Positions 44,702-53,850 of a DNA stretch of 64,000 nt are shown here, piece by piece. Source of the stretch: Effusibacillus lacus (GTDB lineage Bacteria; Bacillota; Bacilli; Tumebacillales; Effusibacillaceae); contig NZ_BDUF01000004.1 in the NCBI RefSeq assembly GCF_002335525.1, positions 1-64,000 on the forward strand. The letters are read 5' to 3'. The notes beneath the pieces were generated by a model. The model did no database searches and was not told the origin of the DNA. It saw only the letters and a program-made list of their open reading frames with translations. Numbering within the stretch: position 1 is the first letter of the stretch; each line of letters begins with the position of its first letter. Position numbers and translations under genes: made by a program.

Positions 44702-45380
44702 GAGATTGTTATTTTGGGTATTTGTTGTCTCAGCCTGGGTAATAATTGCTTACGCCGGCTATCAGGTGGCTCCCAGTAAAGCAAAAGCCGATTGGAATCA
44801 AATCCATCGTTCTGTTGTCCGGGCCGCTGAATGGAACTCCTATCAGGTAGAGGAATTTGTCGAAACGGACGGGATCGAACAACTTCACTTAAGCGGTAAA
44901 ATTCAGCAGCAGCCTAAGCAAAGTTTTTTTGAAGTGCAGGTTAAGTTGAAGGAAGATCATTTCTTTTCCTTCGAAGCCTATCTAACTGCAAACCGAATTG
45001 ACCTTCACAATAAAGAACAGGATCATTGGGTACAGATGGATATTAATCATCCCGCGGCGGGGGAATTAACCGGAATGTCCAATCCGATTGAGTTTTGGAA
45101 AAACTTGCTTTCGTCTGTAAAAACCATCAAAAAGGTTCAGGATGTTTCCAAAGTCGGGTTTCATATGACTTTACGAACTTTTTTTGAAAGCGTACACGGT
45201 ATAGCGTTTGAGGGTGACAGTGCAGAAATGGAGATTTGGATAGATAAAGAAAAGGGGAATTTATTAGAAGCGAAATTAAAAGCAAAACTGCCCCAAAATA
45301 CCCATTATAATTATAAGGAAGTTGAATATCGGGCGAATTTCACCGGGGTGAATCAAACAAATGTACCGAATATGCCCTAA
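44670..45380 (+). CDS. Membrane-anchored extracytoplasmic protein, unrecognised
   Basis: A 236-residue protein. One N-terminal membrane helix (LLFWVFVVSAWVIIAYAGY) is followed by an extracytoplasmic, beta-rich looking domain (LHLSGKIQQQPKQSFFEVQVKL...). It overlaps the molybdo-fusion gene by 32 bp, so the two are probably made together and it may be an accessory factor. The overall look recalls LolA/LppX-like lipid-binding folds, which I cannot confirm. Confidence 0.65.
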   Translation: MILTGILKPGKRLLFWVFVVSAWVIIAYAGYQVAPSKAKADWNQIHRSVVRAAEWNSYQVEEFVETDGIEQLHLSGKIQQQPKQSFFEVQVKLKEDHFFSFEAYLTANRIDLHNKEQDHWVQMDINHPAAGELTGMSNPIEFWKNLLSSVKTIKKVQDVSKVGFHMTLRTFFESVHGIAFEGDSAEMEIWIDKEKGNLLEAKLKAKLPQNTHYNYKEVEYRANFTGVNQTNVPNMP

Positions 45381-45798
45381 CAACTATTTGATTTGGTGAA
45401 TTATATTAACTAGTATAGTTGGCTTAATTGAATGGCTTCCAAGTATCATTTTTACCAGGCATTGATGTCGATTGGGTTAAAAGAACTAAAAACGCTCCTG
45501 GAGAAGGCCATGGAGCTCGGTTATATTTTAAAATGTTCAGAAACATGTTGCTATACTTAATAGTGCATATTATAATAACATTTGAAAACCCAGATTTAGT
45601 GAATATTGTTCACTAAATATAATGGACATATAACGTTTTTGGAGGGACATATTGAGAGTACGACCTTTTGTTATTGAATGCGCTTTCGTAAAGTGTATAA
45701 CACCTTTATCAATATTCATTCTAGTGGGGGGGAAAGTGATTGTGTGAAAATTTTCCCGATTTTAAAAATCGATATTTTTTTAAGGAGGTGACAACCGA
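45381..45798 (+). promoter_or_regulatory. Intergenic control region of the IclR regulator
   Basis: No convincing gene is seen; a 62-codon frame at 45428-45616 lacks a good ribosome binding site. A perfect inverted repeat ATTTAGTGAA-n5-TTCACTAAAT lies at 45594-45618. A degraded version, ATTTGGTGAA-n5-TTAACTAGTA, lies at 45391-45415. A related TAGTGAA-n5-TTCACTA occurs in the iron dehydrogenase gene at 49124-49142. These are candidate sites for the IclR protein encoded next. AAGGAGGTGA at 45782-45791 is a perfect Shine-Dalgarno site. Confidence 0.6.
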
Positions 45799-46605
45799 TT
45801 GTCCAGAAATTCCGATCGAGCCGCAAACTCTTATGGTAACGTTGCCCACGCGCTGGATGTGTTATTAACATTCAAGCACAGAGATGAATATACATTAGCC
45901 GAAATTTCAGAGAATTTAAAGATAAGGAAAAGTTATTTGCTCAAATTGCTGGAGACTCTTAAAGAAAAAGAATTTATTGTCCAGGATTCAACTACTGGAA
46001 AATATCAATTGGGTTTGGCATGCCTTGAGCTTGGCAATGCGTTCGAACAGAGGTTGGATATACGCAAAGTAACCCATCCTCACCTGGTGGAGCTGGCTAA
46101 CAAAACAAATGAATTGGTGCATTTAGGCGTACTTGATTCTAATGTAGTCGTGTTGCTGGAACGAATTATGGGTGAGGATTCTTCTTTACGATTGCAGTTT
46201 CATTTGTCTTTAACGTCACCGCCATACTCAACGGCATTGGGCAAAGTATTGCTGGCATTTAGTGAAGAAAAAAGGGTGGAGCAATATCTTTCAACCGCAA
46301 AACTCGAACCGTATACACCCCATACTACGGTTGACCCCAACATCCTAAAATTGGAATTGGCTCAGATCCGTCAAAAAGGGTACTACCTGTCTTTTGAAAC
46401 ATTCGAAAGTGGTATTTCGTGTATTGCGGCACCCGTATTTGCAAGAAACGGAAAAATAGCCGCAGCTATAAGTATTTGTGCTCCAACTATTCGAATAATG
46501 GCAAAGGAACGGGAATTGGTGCAGCATGTACTTGAAACCACCGGCAATGTTTCCAAAAAACTGGGTTATAACCCTAAAAATAATGATGGTAGAGAGGGAA
46601 TATAA
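45799..46605 (+). CDS. IclR family transcriptional regulator
   Basis: A 268-residue regulator. The N-terminal winged HTH (HALDVLLTFKHRDEYTLAEISENLKIRKSYLLKLLETL) is followed by the IclR effector domain with SPPYSTALGKVLLAF and FESGISCIAAPVFARNGKIAAAISI. TTG 45799 is fixed by a perfect AAGGAGGTGA 7 bp upstream. It probably regulates block B through the inverted repeats described. IclR regulators usually bind small organic acids. Confidence 0.92.
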   Translation: MSRNSDRAANSYGNVAHALDVLLTFKHRDEYTLAEISENLKIRKSYLLKLLETLKEKEFIVQDSTTGKYQLGLACLELGNAFEQRLDIRKVTHPHLVELANKTNELVHLGVLDSNVVVLLERIMGEDSSLRLQFHLSLTSPPYSTALGKVLLAFSEEKRVEQYLSTAKLEPYTPHTTVDPNILKLELAQIRQKGYYLSFETFESGISCIAAPVFARNGKIAAAISICAPTIRIMAKERELVQHVLETTGNVSKKLGYNPKNNDGREGI

Positions 46606-46618
46606 GGAGTTTGATCCG

Positions 46619-47755
46619 ATGGAAAAAGAGTTACTAAGAGAGGCTTATCATCGAATTCTTGAAGGTATAAAAATTACAGCTGCCAGCACAAAGGGTAAAT
46701 TTCCCCACTACGCCGACGGACAAACGGGAGAATGGACCTGCTCCCCGTCAGGCGATTGGACGGGGGGCTACTGGAATGGAATGCTTTGGTTAGCTGCAGC
46801 CTCAACGAAAGATTCCCAATACCTCAATTGGGCTCGTGAGTGGACCGCATTGTTGGAACAGCGAATTGAGTCAAAAACGGTTTTCCGAGGGTTCCTATTC
46901 TATTATGGTGCTATCCTTGGAAGCATTTTGGCCGGTGATCAAATGGCGAAAGACATTGCGATTCGTGCGGCCAAATCGGTCGCTTCGCAATATAACTCGA
47001 ATGCAGGGTTAATCCCCCTTGGAGATGAGGCGGAAGAAGCGAGCAGTGTAGGGCCAACGGAGACGAATATTGATGGCGTAATCTCATCGCCGCTGCTCTT
47101 CTGGGCTTCCAAGGAAATAGGCGAGACTTCGCTGGTTGACATCGGGATCAATCATGCATTAAAGCACATCGAATTGTGTATTCGGGAAGACGGATCGGTT
47201 TGTCAATCTGCTACTTTTGATCCATCAGGAAACCTGATTCGCCGTTATACCCATAAAGGGTATAGTGACAACAGTACATGGGGTCGTGCGCAGGCTTGGG
47301 CGATGATGCATTTTACTCTGTCATATATGTGGGCACCCCACGAACAAAAATTATTGGATGCGGCCATTCAAGTATCGGATTGGTGGGTTCGTCATCTTCC
47401 GGATAATGGCGTAGCTTTCTGGGATTTCGATGACCCTGGAAAACCCCATACGAACCGGGATACGTCCGCTACGGCGATTGGTGCTTCGGCGTTGTTAAAG
47501 TTAAGCTGCCTTGTTCAGGATGAAAAGCGGGGTAAGGTATATCAAGAAACAGCAGTTAAGTCTATTACTCGATTAGTTTCAGACTATTTAACTCCTACGA
47601 GTGAGCAGGACAGAAGACGACCGGGCATGTTGCTGGGAGGGTGTTTTAACAAAAAATTGGGTGTTGCAACCGAAAGTGAACTGATTTGGGGGGACTATTA
47701 TTTATTCGAGAGTTTAGGTGGTTTGCTCGGATATTTTAAGCCAAACATGTTCTGA
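46619..47755 (+). CDS. GH88-like unsaturated glucuronyl hydrolase family protein
   Basis: A 378-residue (alpha/alpha)6-barrel protein. SGDWTGGYWNGMLWLAA, DTSATAIGASALL and STWGRAQAWAMMHFTL (RGQAW in the family norm) match GH88/GH105-type hydrolases, which remove 4,5-unsaturated uronic acids from oligosaccharides by hydration. No signal peptide is seen, so it acts in the cytoplasm. ATG 46619 has AAGGAG 9 bp upstream; the longer frame overlaps the IclR gene. It is out of place among acyl-CoA genes and may hydrate an enol ether or enol acid other than a sugar. Confidence 0.78.
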   Translation: MEKELLREAYHRILEGIKITAASTKGKFPHYADGQTGEWTCSPSGDWTGGYWNGMLWLAAASTKDSQYLNWAREWTALLEQRIESKTVFRGFLFYYGAILGSILAGDQMAKDIAIRAAKSVASQYNSNAGLIPLGDEAEEASSVGPTETNIDGVISSPLLFWASKEIGETSLVDIGINHALKHIELCIREDGSVCQSATFDPSGNLIRRYTHKGYSDNSTWGRAQAWAMMHFTLSYMWAPHEQKLLDAAIQVSDWWVRHLPDNGVAFWDFDDPGKPHTNRDTSATAIGASALLKLSCLVQDEKRGKVYQETAVKSITRLVSDYLTPTSEQDRRRPGMLLGGCFNKKLGVATESELIWGDYYLFESLGGLLGYFKPNMF

Positions 47756-47828
47756 GCGGGAAACCCAATAAATAACGATGATCCAAGGCCATTATTGTTG
47801 ATATTGAATTGAAAGGAGTAAATCACTT

Positions 47829-48971
47829 ATGTTGTTAGAATTCACCAAGGAACAAGAAATGCTAAGAAACGTTGTAAGAGAATACGCGGAGGAAAAGATT
47901 TCTCCGGAAATCGATAAGTATGTCCATAGCGGTAAATTTCCAACGGAAATGATTCTAGGACTTGCTGAATTGGGGGTTTTTGGAATTCCTTATCCCGAGG
48001 AGTACGGCGGAATGGGGGAAGGAATGGTTTCGTTTGCACTGGCCTTGGAAGAATTATCCCGGATAGATGCATCTATTTCTGCCATTGTTATGGCTCATAG
48101 TTCACCGTCTACACTGATCAATCTTTTTGGTACTGAAGAGCAAAAACAGAAGTGGTTGGTTCCCATGGCTACCGGTAAGTTCCTCGGTTCTATAGGATTA
48201 ACCGAAGCAAATGGCGGATCTGACGCAGCAGCTATGAATACAAGAGCAACCAAAGTGGATAACGGGTGGATCATAAACGGAAGTAAACTGTTTATTACGA
48301 ATTCCGGCAACGAGCTTAACGGAGTAGCCGTAATTGCTGCCGTAAGCGGTACAAAAGATGGGAAAAATGAAACATCAAGTTTTATTATTCCGAGAAATAC
48401 GCCGGGTTACAGCGTTGGGCCTAAAATTCATACGATCGGTTGGCAGGCTGCGGACAGCCGTGAACTTACTTTTGAAGATGTGTTTATTCCAGATGATTGT
48501 ATTTTGGGAGAGCGCGGAGCCGGTGTTAAACAACTCCTTACTTCCATTACCTATGGCAGAATCAGTATAGCGGCTTGTGCACTGGGGGTTGCTCAAGGTG
48601 CCTTTGAATCAGCTTTAGAGTACGCCAAAATTAGAGAAGCGTTTGGCAAGCCAATTTCGAAATATCAGGGAATTTCATTTAAATTGGCGGATATGGCGAC
48701 CCAAATTGATGCGGCGAGGCTAATGGTATATAGGGCTGCGAAACTTGCGGATTTAAAGAAAGATTTTCGCAAAGAAGCTTCAATGGCTAAGCTGTTTGCT
48801 ACAGAGACAGCAATGTCAGTTGTTCAACAGGCAATTCAGATTCATGGCGGTATCGGACTATCAAAAGAACATAGGGTATCAAAAATGTTGGGTGATGCGA
48901 AGCTCTTGGAAATTGTCGAGGGTACTTCGGAGATTCAAAGACTGTTTATTGCCCGGTTATTGGGATGTTAA
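47829..48971 (+). CDS. Acyl-CoA dehydrogenase, copy B
   Basis: A 380-residue acyl-CoA dehydrogenase, closely similar to copy A in block A. IGLTEANGGSDAAAMNTRA, IREAFGKPISKYQGISFKLADMATQ and LGDAKLLEIVEGTSEIQRLF are standard. AAAGGAG precedes ATG 47829. With EtfBA encoded in the same block it forms a complete electron-transfer unit. Confidence 0.93.
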   Translation: MLLEFTKEQEMLRNVVREYAEEKISPEIDKYVHSGKFPTEMILGLAELGVFGIPYPEEYGGMGEGMVSFALALEELSRIDASISAIVMAHSSPSTLINLFGTEEQKQKWLVPMATGKFLGSIGLTEANGGSDAAAMNTRATKVDNGWIINGSKLFITNSGNELNGVAVIAAVSGTKDGKNETSSFIIPRNTPGYSVGPKIHTIGWQAADSRELTFEDVFIPDDCILGERGAGVKQLLTSITYGRISIAACALGVAQGAFESALEYAKIREAFGKPISKYQGISFKLADMATQIDAARLMVYRAAKLADLKKDFRKEASMAKLFATETAMSVVQQAIQIHGGIGLSKEHRVSKMLGDAKLLEIVEGTSEIQRLFIARLLGC

Positions 48972-49061
48972 ACGAGGAGTCTTTCAATGCAAGGAACACT
49001 AATACAAAAATGCTTATTTCGAAGCATTCCAATAGAGGGCAGCAATAAAGGAGTGAACAAA

Positions 49062-50228
49062 TTGTCATCTATTCATTTACCTGTACGGATCGAATTTGGT
49101 TTGGACAGCAGCATAACCATAGGTAGTGAATTTCGTTCACTAAAGTGTAGCAAGGTGATGGTTGTGTCGGACAAAGGGGTAATCAACGCCGGATTGTTGG
49201 ACAAGATTCTGAAAAGCTTGGCCGATGCGAAGGTGGAATCTGTGCTATACGACAATGTCGTACCGGACCCCGATGTAAAATGTGTGGAACAAGCCAGGGA
49301 TTTTTATATTTCAGAAAGGTGTGACGGTATTTTAGCCGTGGGGGGCGGAAGTTCGATCGATACGGCGAAAGCAGCCGGCGCCCTCATTACCAATTCCGAG
49401 CCAATCGTCAGTATGGGGGGGATGGGGAAAGTAAAAAATCCTCTCCCGCCATTAATTGCCATACCTACTACTTGTGGAACAGGATCAGAAGTAACGAATG
49501 TAACAGTGGTCACCGACGAATACCATTTTAAAGTTCCAATAATATCTCCCTATTTAATTCCAAAAGTAGCGGTACTCGATCCAAATTTGCTCACGAGCTT
49601 GCCCCCGTCCCTGGTTGCAGCTACCGGGATGGATGCTTTGACACATGCAATCGAAGCGCTTACGAATAAACTTGAAAATTGGTACGCAGACATGTGTGCG
49701 ATTAAAGCCATTGAGATGATCGGCAAGGCGATTAGACCTGCCGCTGCTGGCGGCAATGTTAAAGCCCTAAGTGAAATGCTGTATGCAAGTACACTTGCCG
49801 GGATTTCTTTTACGTTGTCCCGTTTGGGATTGGTACACGCGATGTCCCATCCCATCAGCGGTTTTGCGGGTGTTCCGCATGGAGTTGCGAACGCAATTTT
49901 ACTGCCTTATGTAATGAGTTTTAACCTTGTCGGAAATCCTGAAGGCTATGCTCTTGTTGCTAAAGCGTTAGGAATTGTCGGGCGCAGTGGAGTGCTTGAA
50001 ACTGCAAAGGCTGGTGTCGAAGAAGTAATCGGCTTGAACCATCAGCTTGGTATTCCGAAATCGTTCAAGGATGTTGGTGTGAAGGAAAATCTTTTTCCGC
50101 AGATGATCACAGATACGTTCAAGAGCGGAAATGTAGCCATTAACCCAAGACGGGTATCGGAAAAGGATGTTGAAATAATTTATCAAGCTTCTTTTGCCGG
50201 GGATTCCCCGCTTCTATTTATTGAGTGA
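49062..50228 (+). CDS. Iron-containing alcohol dehydrogenase, island block B
   Basis: A 388-residue Fe-ADH family protein. LAVGGGSSIDTAKAAG, PTTCGTGSEVTNVTVVTD, GMDALTHAIEALTNK and HAMSHPISGFAGVPHGVANAILLPYVM keep all the metal histidines. TTG 49062 is chosen because AAAGGAG lies 8 bp upstream and family homology starts there. ATG 48987 also has GAGGAG upstream and would add 25 unrelated residues. An IclR-operator-like inverted repeat lies inside codons 21-27. Confidence 0.88.
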   Translation: MSSIHLPVRIEFGLDSSITIGSEFRSLKCSKVMVVSDKGVINAGLLDKILKSLADAKVESVLYDNVVPDPDVKCVEQARDFYISERCDGILAVGGGSSIDTAKAAGALITNSEPIVSMGGMGKVKNPLPPLIAIPTTCGTGSEVTNVTVVTDEYHFKVPIISPYLIPKVAVLDPNLLTSLPPSLVAATGMDALTHAIEALTNKLENWYADMCAIKAIEMIGKAIRPAAAGGNVKALSEMLYASTLAGISFTLSRLGLVHAMSHPISGFAGVPHGVANAILLPYVMSFNLVGNPEGYALVAKALGIVGRSGVLETAKAGVEEVIGLNHQLGIPKSFKDVGVKENLFPQMITDTFKSGNVAINPRRVSEKDVEIIYQASFAGDSPLLFIE

Positions 50229-50241
50229 AAGGGGATCAGCA

Positions 50242-51180
50242 ATGGATAAAGTCTGTTCTATGAAAGAAGCAATCAGTCGATATGTTCACGATGGAAATCT
50301 CATCTATATTGGCGGTTGGCAGGGAAGTGTTCCCTACGCGGCAGCCCATGAGATTATCAGGCAAGAAAAGAAAAATATGAAACTTATTGCGGGGGCAAGC
50401 TGCGAAGTTGGCGATCATCTGGTCGCTGCCGGTTGTATCAATGAGGTTTATATCAGTTGGATCGGCAATGATGCAACGAAGGGAAGCCATGCAATTCGCA
50501 GGGCATGGCAGGAAGGAATTCCGCAAAAGCTTACGATCCACGACTTTAACAATATGGGGATAGTGGGGATGTTGCTGGGCGGTTATTATAACCTTCCGTT
50601 TGTTCCACTCATGGGAATGGTCGGTTCGGATATGATTGAGCACAATTCGATCATTCGCTTTACGTATGATCCTTTTTCTCCTGATGAAAATATTGAAGTG
50701 CCTGTTGTGCCGTCCATACAACCCGATGTTGCAATCCTGCATGTGCAGCGAGCCGATGGAAACGGAAATTCGCATCGGTGGGGAGCGCTTTCGTTGGATC
50801 AACTGGCCGGCATGGCTGCTAAGAAAGTGATTATTACTTGTGAAGAACTGGTTACTTCCGATTTGATTCGCAATGATCCGAACAGAACGATGATTCCCGG
50901 GATGAAAGTAGCGGCCGTTGTACATGAACCATGGGGAGCCCATCCGTCTCATATGCCGGGTTTTTATGAAGCCGATTGGGATTATCGACTTAACGTTTCC
51001 GGAGAAGCATCAAAAAAATTTGATTCGCACGAGGCCTTTTTGACAGAGTGGGTTTATGAATTAGAAGATCGGAAAGCCTATCTTGAACATTATGTAAAAC
51101 TTTTCGGCTACGAAAGACTTGAAAAATTACGGCTTAAAGAGCCGATTCTCAGTGCATCCGTAAATTATGGCTGGAGGTGA
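50242..51180 (+). CDS. CoA-transferase subunit A (glutaconate/IpdA-like)
   Basis: A 312-residue class I CoA-transferase alpha subunit. VHDGNLIYIGGWQGSVPYAAAHEII, SIQPDVAILHVQRADGNGN and the final ASVNYGWR fit the GctA/IpdA branch. It is followed directly by the beta subunit. It either activates an acid with acetyl-CoA or, if IpdAB-like, hydrolyses a ring of a cyclic CoA ester. AAAGGGGATC precedes ATG 50242. Confidence 0.85.
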   Translation: MDKVCSMKEAISRYVHDGNLIYIGGWQGSVPYAAAHEIIRQEKKNMKLIAGASCEVGDHLVAAGCINEVYISWIGNDATKGSHAIRRAWQEGIPQKLTIHDFNNMGIVGMLLGGYYNLPFVPLMGMVGSDMIEHNSIIRFTYDPFSPDENIEVPVVPSIQPDVAILHVQRADGNGNSHRWGALSLDQLAGMAAKKVIITCEELVTSDLIRNDPNRTMIPGMKVAAVVHEPWGAHPSHMPGFYEADWDYRLNVSGEASKKFDSHEAFLTEWVYELEDRKAYLEHYVKLFGYERLEKLRLKEPILSASVNYGWR

Positions 51181-51185
51181 GTGTT

Positions 51186-51968
51186 ATGATTACAAAAAGC
51201 ATGCATGCTTTTTCGTTAAATGAATTGATGTGTGTTACGGCTTCACGGGAACTTAAAAACGGTGAAATCGTGTTTGCCGGATATGGTTTACCGTTGGTCG
51301 CTACTTATCTTGCCCAATGCACCCACGCGCCGCAACTCGTCTTTATTACTGAGACCGGGAACGTCAGGCTAACTCCGCCGTCCTCCTTGCCCCGATCTGT
51401 CGACGACATTGCCTTAAGCGCCTATTCCGACATGGCTACAGGTCTTCCTGAAGTGACCGCGATGTTGGTTCGCGGAGAAATTGATGTGGGATTTTTAGGA
51501 GGAGCCCAAGTCGACCGGTTCGGTAATTTAAATTCGACCTGTATCGGACCGTATACCAACCCAAAAGCTAGATTAATGGGAAGCGGTGGCGCCAATGACA
51601 TCGCTACGTTTGCGAAACGAACGATTTTGATTTTAAACCAGGATAGACCTGAACGTTTTGTGGAGCGTGTCGACTATATGACATCGCCAGGTTATTTATC
51701 CGGCGCGGGCGAGAGAGAAAAAGCAGGATTTATGGAAAATACCGGACCCTCTTGTGTGGTAACAAACAAAGGGGTTTATCGATTCGATAAACATACAAAG
51801 GAAATGTATTTGGCATCGTATCACCCGGGAGTCAGCATCAAGGAAATCAAAGAGTTGGTTTCGTGGGATTTGAAGATCGCTGATGATGTTCATGAAACTC
51901 CTAGTCCGACAGAGGAAGAATTGCATTTATTGCGTGAAAAAATCGATCCTAACAGATTTTACATTTAA
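51186..51968 (+). CDS. CoA-transferase subunit B (glutaconate/IpdB-like)
   Basis: A 260-residue beta subunit. VFAGYGLPLVATYLAQ at the N-terminus and FITETGNVRLTPP contain the expected glutamate region of class I CoA-transferases (E in TETG). LGGAQVDRFGNLNST and MGSGGANDIATFAKR are typical. ATG 51186 follows GGAGGTGA at 5 bp; the frame from GTG 51177 overlaps subunit A. Together with subunit A it forms the active enzyme. Confidence 0.85.
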   Translation: MITKSMHAFSLNELMCVTASRELKNGEIVFAGYGLPLVATYLAQCTHAPQLVFITETGNVRLTPPSSLPRSVDDIALSAYSDMATGLPEVTAMLVRGEIDVGFLGGAQVDRFGNLNSTCIGPYTNPKARLMGSGGANDIATFAKRTILILNQDRPERFVERVDYMTSPGYLSGAGEREKAGFMENTGPSCVVTNKGVYRFDKHTKEMYLASYHPGVSIKEIKELVSWDLKIADDVHETPSPTEEELHLLREKIDPNRFYI

Positions 51969-51993
51969 TATGGAATGGTTCAGGGGGAACAAT

Positions 51994-52761
51994 ATGAACA
52001 TTTTGGTTTTGCTTAAAGAAACTTTTGATACTGCGGAAAAAATAGTGATTCATAACGGGAAAATCACTGTGGATGATGTGAAATTTATCATCAATCCTTA
52101 TGATGAATATGCGGTGGAAGAGGCAATCAAGCTGAAAGAAACCCATGGAGGAGAAGTGACGGTCATTACAGTCGGTCCTGCACGTGCCGAGAACGCATTG
52201 CGTACAGCTCTTGCAATGGGGGCGGATAAAGCGATTCTCGTTGACGACGAGTCGTTGTTTGGCGATGAATATACGATTTCCATGGTACTGGCTGCCGTTG
52301 CGAAAAAAGAGAAATACGACATGATTCTGGCAGGGTATATGGCGGTTGATGATGGAGCAGCTCAGGTTGGACCTCGTTTGGCGGAACTGTTGGATATTCC
52401 GCACATATCGACGATTACTAAGTTGGAGGTAGAGGAAGACAGAGTGATAGTTGAAAAAGACGTTGAAGGGAATACGGAGATTATTGAAGCTTCACTGCCT
52501 ATATTATTGACAGCACAGCAGGGATTAAACGAACCGCGTTATCCGTCTCTTCCAGGAATTATGAAAGCCAAGAAGAAGCCCTTGATCCGTTTGACAGCGG
52601 CCGATCTAAATGTAAGACCTGAAGAAATGACAGCGAAAACCGAAGTGCTGGATCAATATTTGCCGGCTCAAAAAAAAGCCAGAAAGATTCTAACTGGCGA
52701 GTTGATCAGTCAGGTAAGAGAATTGGTTGAACTGCTTCGCAATGAAACAAAGGTAGTTTAA
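51994..52761 (+). CDS. etfB: Electron transfer flavoprotein beta subunit
   Basis: A 255-residue ETF beta subunit. NILVLLKETFDT, NPYDEYAVEEAIKLKE, ALAMGADKAILVDD and the ETF signature LLTAQQGLNEPRYPSLPGIMKAKKKPL are present. AGGGGGA precedes ATG 51994. It pairs with EtfA downstream and accepts electrons from the acyl-CoA dehydrogenases at 35360 and 47829. Confidence 0.94.
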   Translation: MNILVLLKETFDTAEKIVIHNGKITVDDVKFIINPYDEYAVEEAIKLKETHGGEVTVITVGPARAENALRTALAMGADKAILVDDESLFGDEYTISMVLAAVAKKEKYDMILAGYMAVDDGAAQVGPRLAELLDIPHISTITKLEVEEDRVIVEKDVEGNTEIIEASLPILLTAQQGLNEPRYPSLPGIMKAKKKPLIRLTAADLNVRPEEMTAKTEVLDQYLPAQKKARKILTGELISQVRELVELLRNETKVV

Positions 52762-52786
52762 TCAAAAAGTAATAGAGGTGGCATGG

Positions 52787-53764
52787 ATGAGCAAAAATGT
52801 ATTGGTTTTAGCGGAAGTCCGCAGTGGAAATTTGCGAAATGTCTCTTTGGAAGCGTTAAGCGCAGCGAAGCAAGTAGCTAATGGCGGGAAAGTGATTGCA
52901 GCACTGTTTGGCAGTGATATGGATTCCTTTGTTACTCCTTTGGCTCATTATGGAGCGGATCAAATCTACCTGATTCGCAATAAACAGTTGGATATCTATA
53001 CGACAGATGCCTATACTCAAGCATTTACACAGGTTATCCAAGAAGTGAAACCTGATGCAATTTTTCTTGGACATACCGCAATAGGCAAAGATCTTGCTCC
53101 GAGAGTCGCTGCCAGACTTCAATTGGGGTTAATTTCCGACTGCACCGGCTTGGAAGTGAATGGGGATGAGGTGATTTTTACTCGTCCTATTTATGCGGGG
53201 AAGGCATTCCAGAAAAAGAAAATATCGGCGGGGACTATTTTCGCCACAATTCGTCCCAATAACATTCCGATCGGTGATCCCAACCCAAACGGTATCGCCA
53301 GTACGGTATCTTTTGAAGCAGAGATTAAAGATATTCGTACAGTCGTAAAGGAAGTGGTTCGTAAAGCATCTGAAAGCATCGATTTGAGCGAAGCTAAAAT
53401 TATTGTTTCCGGAGGCCGGGGAGTAAAAAGCGCGGACGGTTTCAAGTCATTATACGAGTTGGCTGAAGTTCTCGGGGCTGCGGTAGGGGCTTCCCGCGGA
53501 GCATGCGATGCCGGATATTGCGATTACTCCTTGCAAATCGGTCAAACAGGCAAGGTGGTTACACCGGATTTGTATATCGCCTGTGGAATTTCCGGGGCCA
53601 TTCAACATTTGGCAGGGATGTCCAACTCAAAAATTATCGTGGCCATCAACAAGGATCCCGAAGCTCCGATTTTTCAAGTCGCCGACTTTGGAATTGTAGG
53701 TGATCTGTTTGAAGTAGTACCTCTATTGACGGAACAATTCAAGAAAGTTTTGGTGGAAGCATAG
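52787..53764 (+). CDS. etfA: Electron transfer flavoprotein alpha subunit
   Basis: A 325-residue ETF alpha subunit. The C-terminal FAD-binding signature GRGVKSADGFKSLYELAEVLGAAVGASRGA...YCDYSLQIGQTGKVVTPDLYIACGISGAIQH is complete. ATG 52787 has GAGGTGG at 5 bp. It passes electrons to an ETF:quinone oxidoreductase that is not encoded in this window. A small hairpin (CTCGCC-ttcat-GGCGAG, about 53770-53786) lies after it. Confidence 0.94.
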   Translation: MSKNVLVLAEVRSGNLRNVSLEALSAAKQVANGGKVIAALFGSDMDSFVTPLAHYGADQIYLIRNKQLDIYTTDAYTQAFTQVIQEVKPDAIFLGHTAIGKDLAPRVAARLQLGLISDCTGLEVNGDEVIFTRPIYAGKAFQKKKISAGTIFATIRPNNIPIGDPNPNGIASTVSFEAEIKDIRTVVKEVVRKASESIDLSEAKIIVSGGRGVKSADGFKSLYELAEVLGAAVGASRGACDAGYCDYSLQIGQTGKVVTPDLYIACGISGAIQHLAGMSNSKIIVAINKDPEAPIFQVADFGIVGDLFEVVPLLTEQFKKVLVEA

Positions 53765-53850
53765 AATTTCTCGCCTTCATGGCGAGGGATCCTGGTATGA
53801 GTGGTCTGCGATAGAGTAGAGCCAAAGTGGAGAACGGGATAAGGAGGGGC

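Noticed and set aside
45428-45616. 62-codon frame in the IclR upstream region
   Set aside because: It has no Shine-Dalgarno site, runs into the operator palindrome and shows no recognisable sequence.
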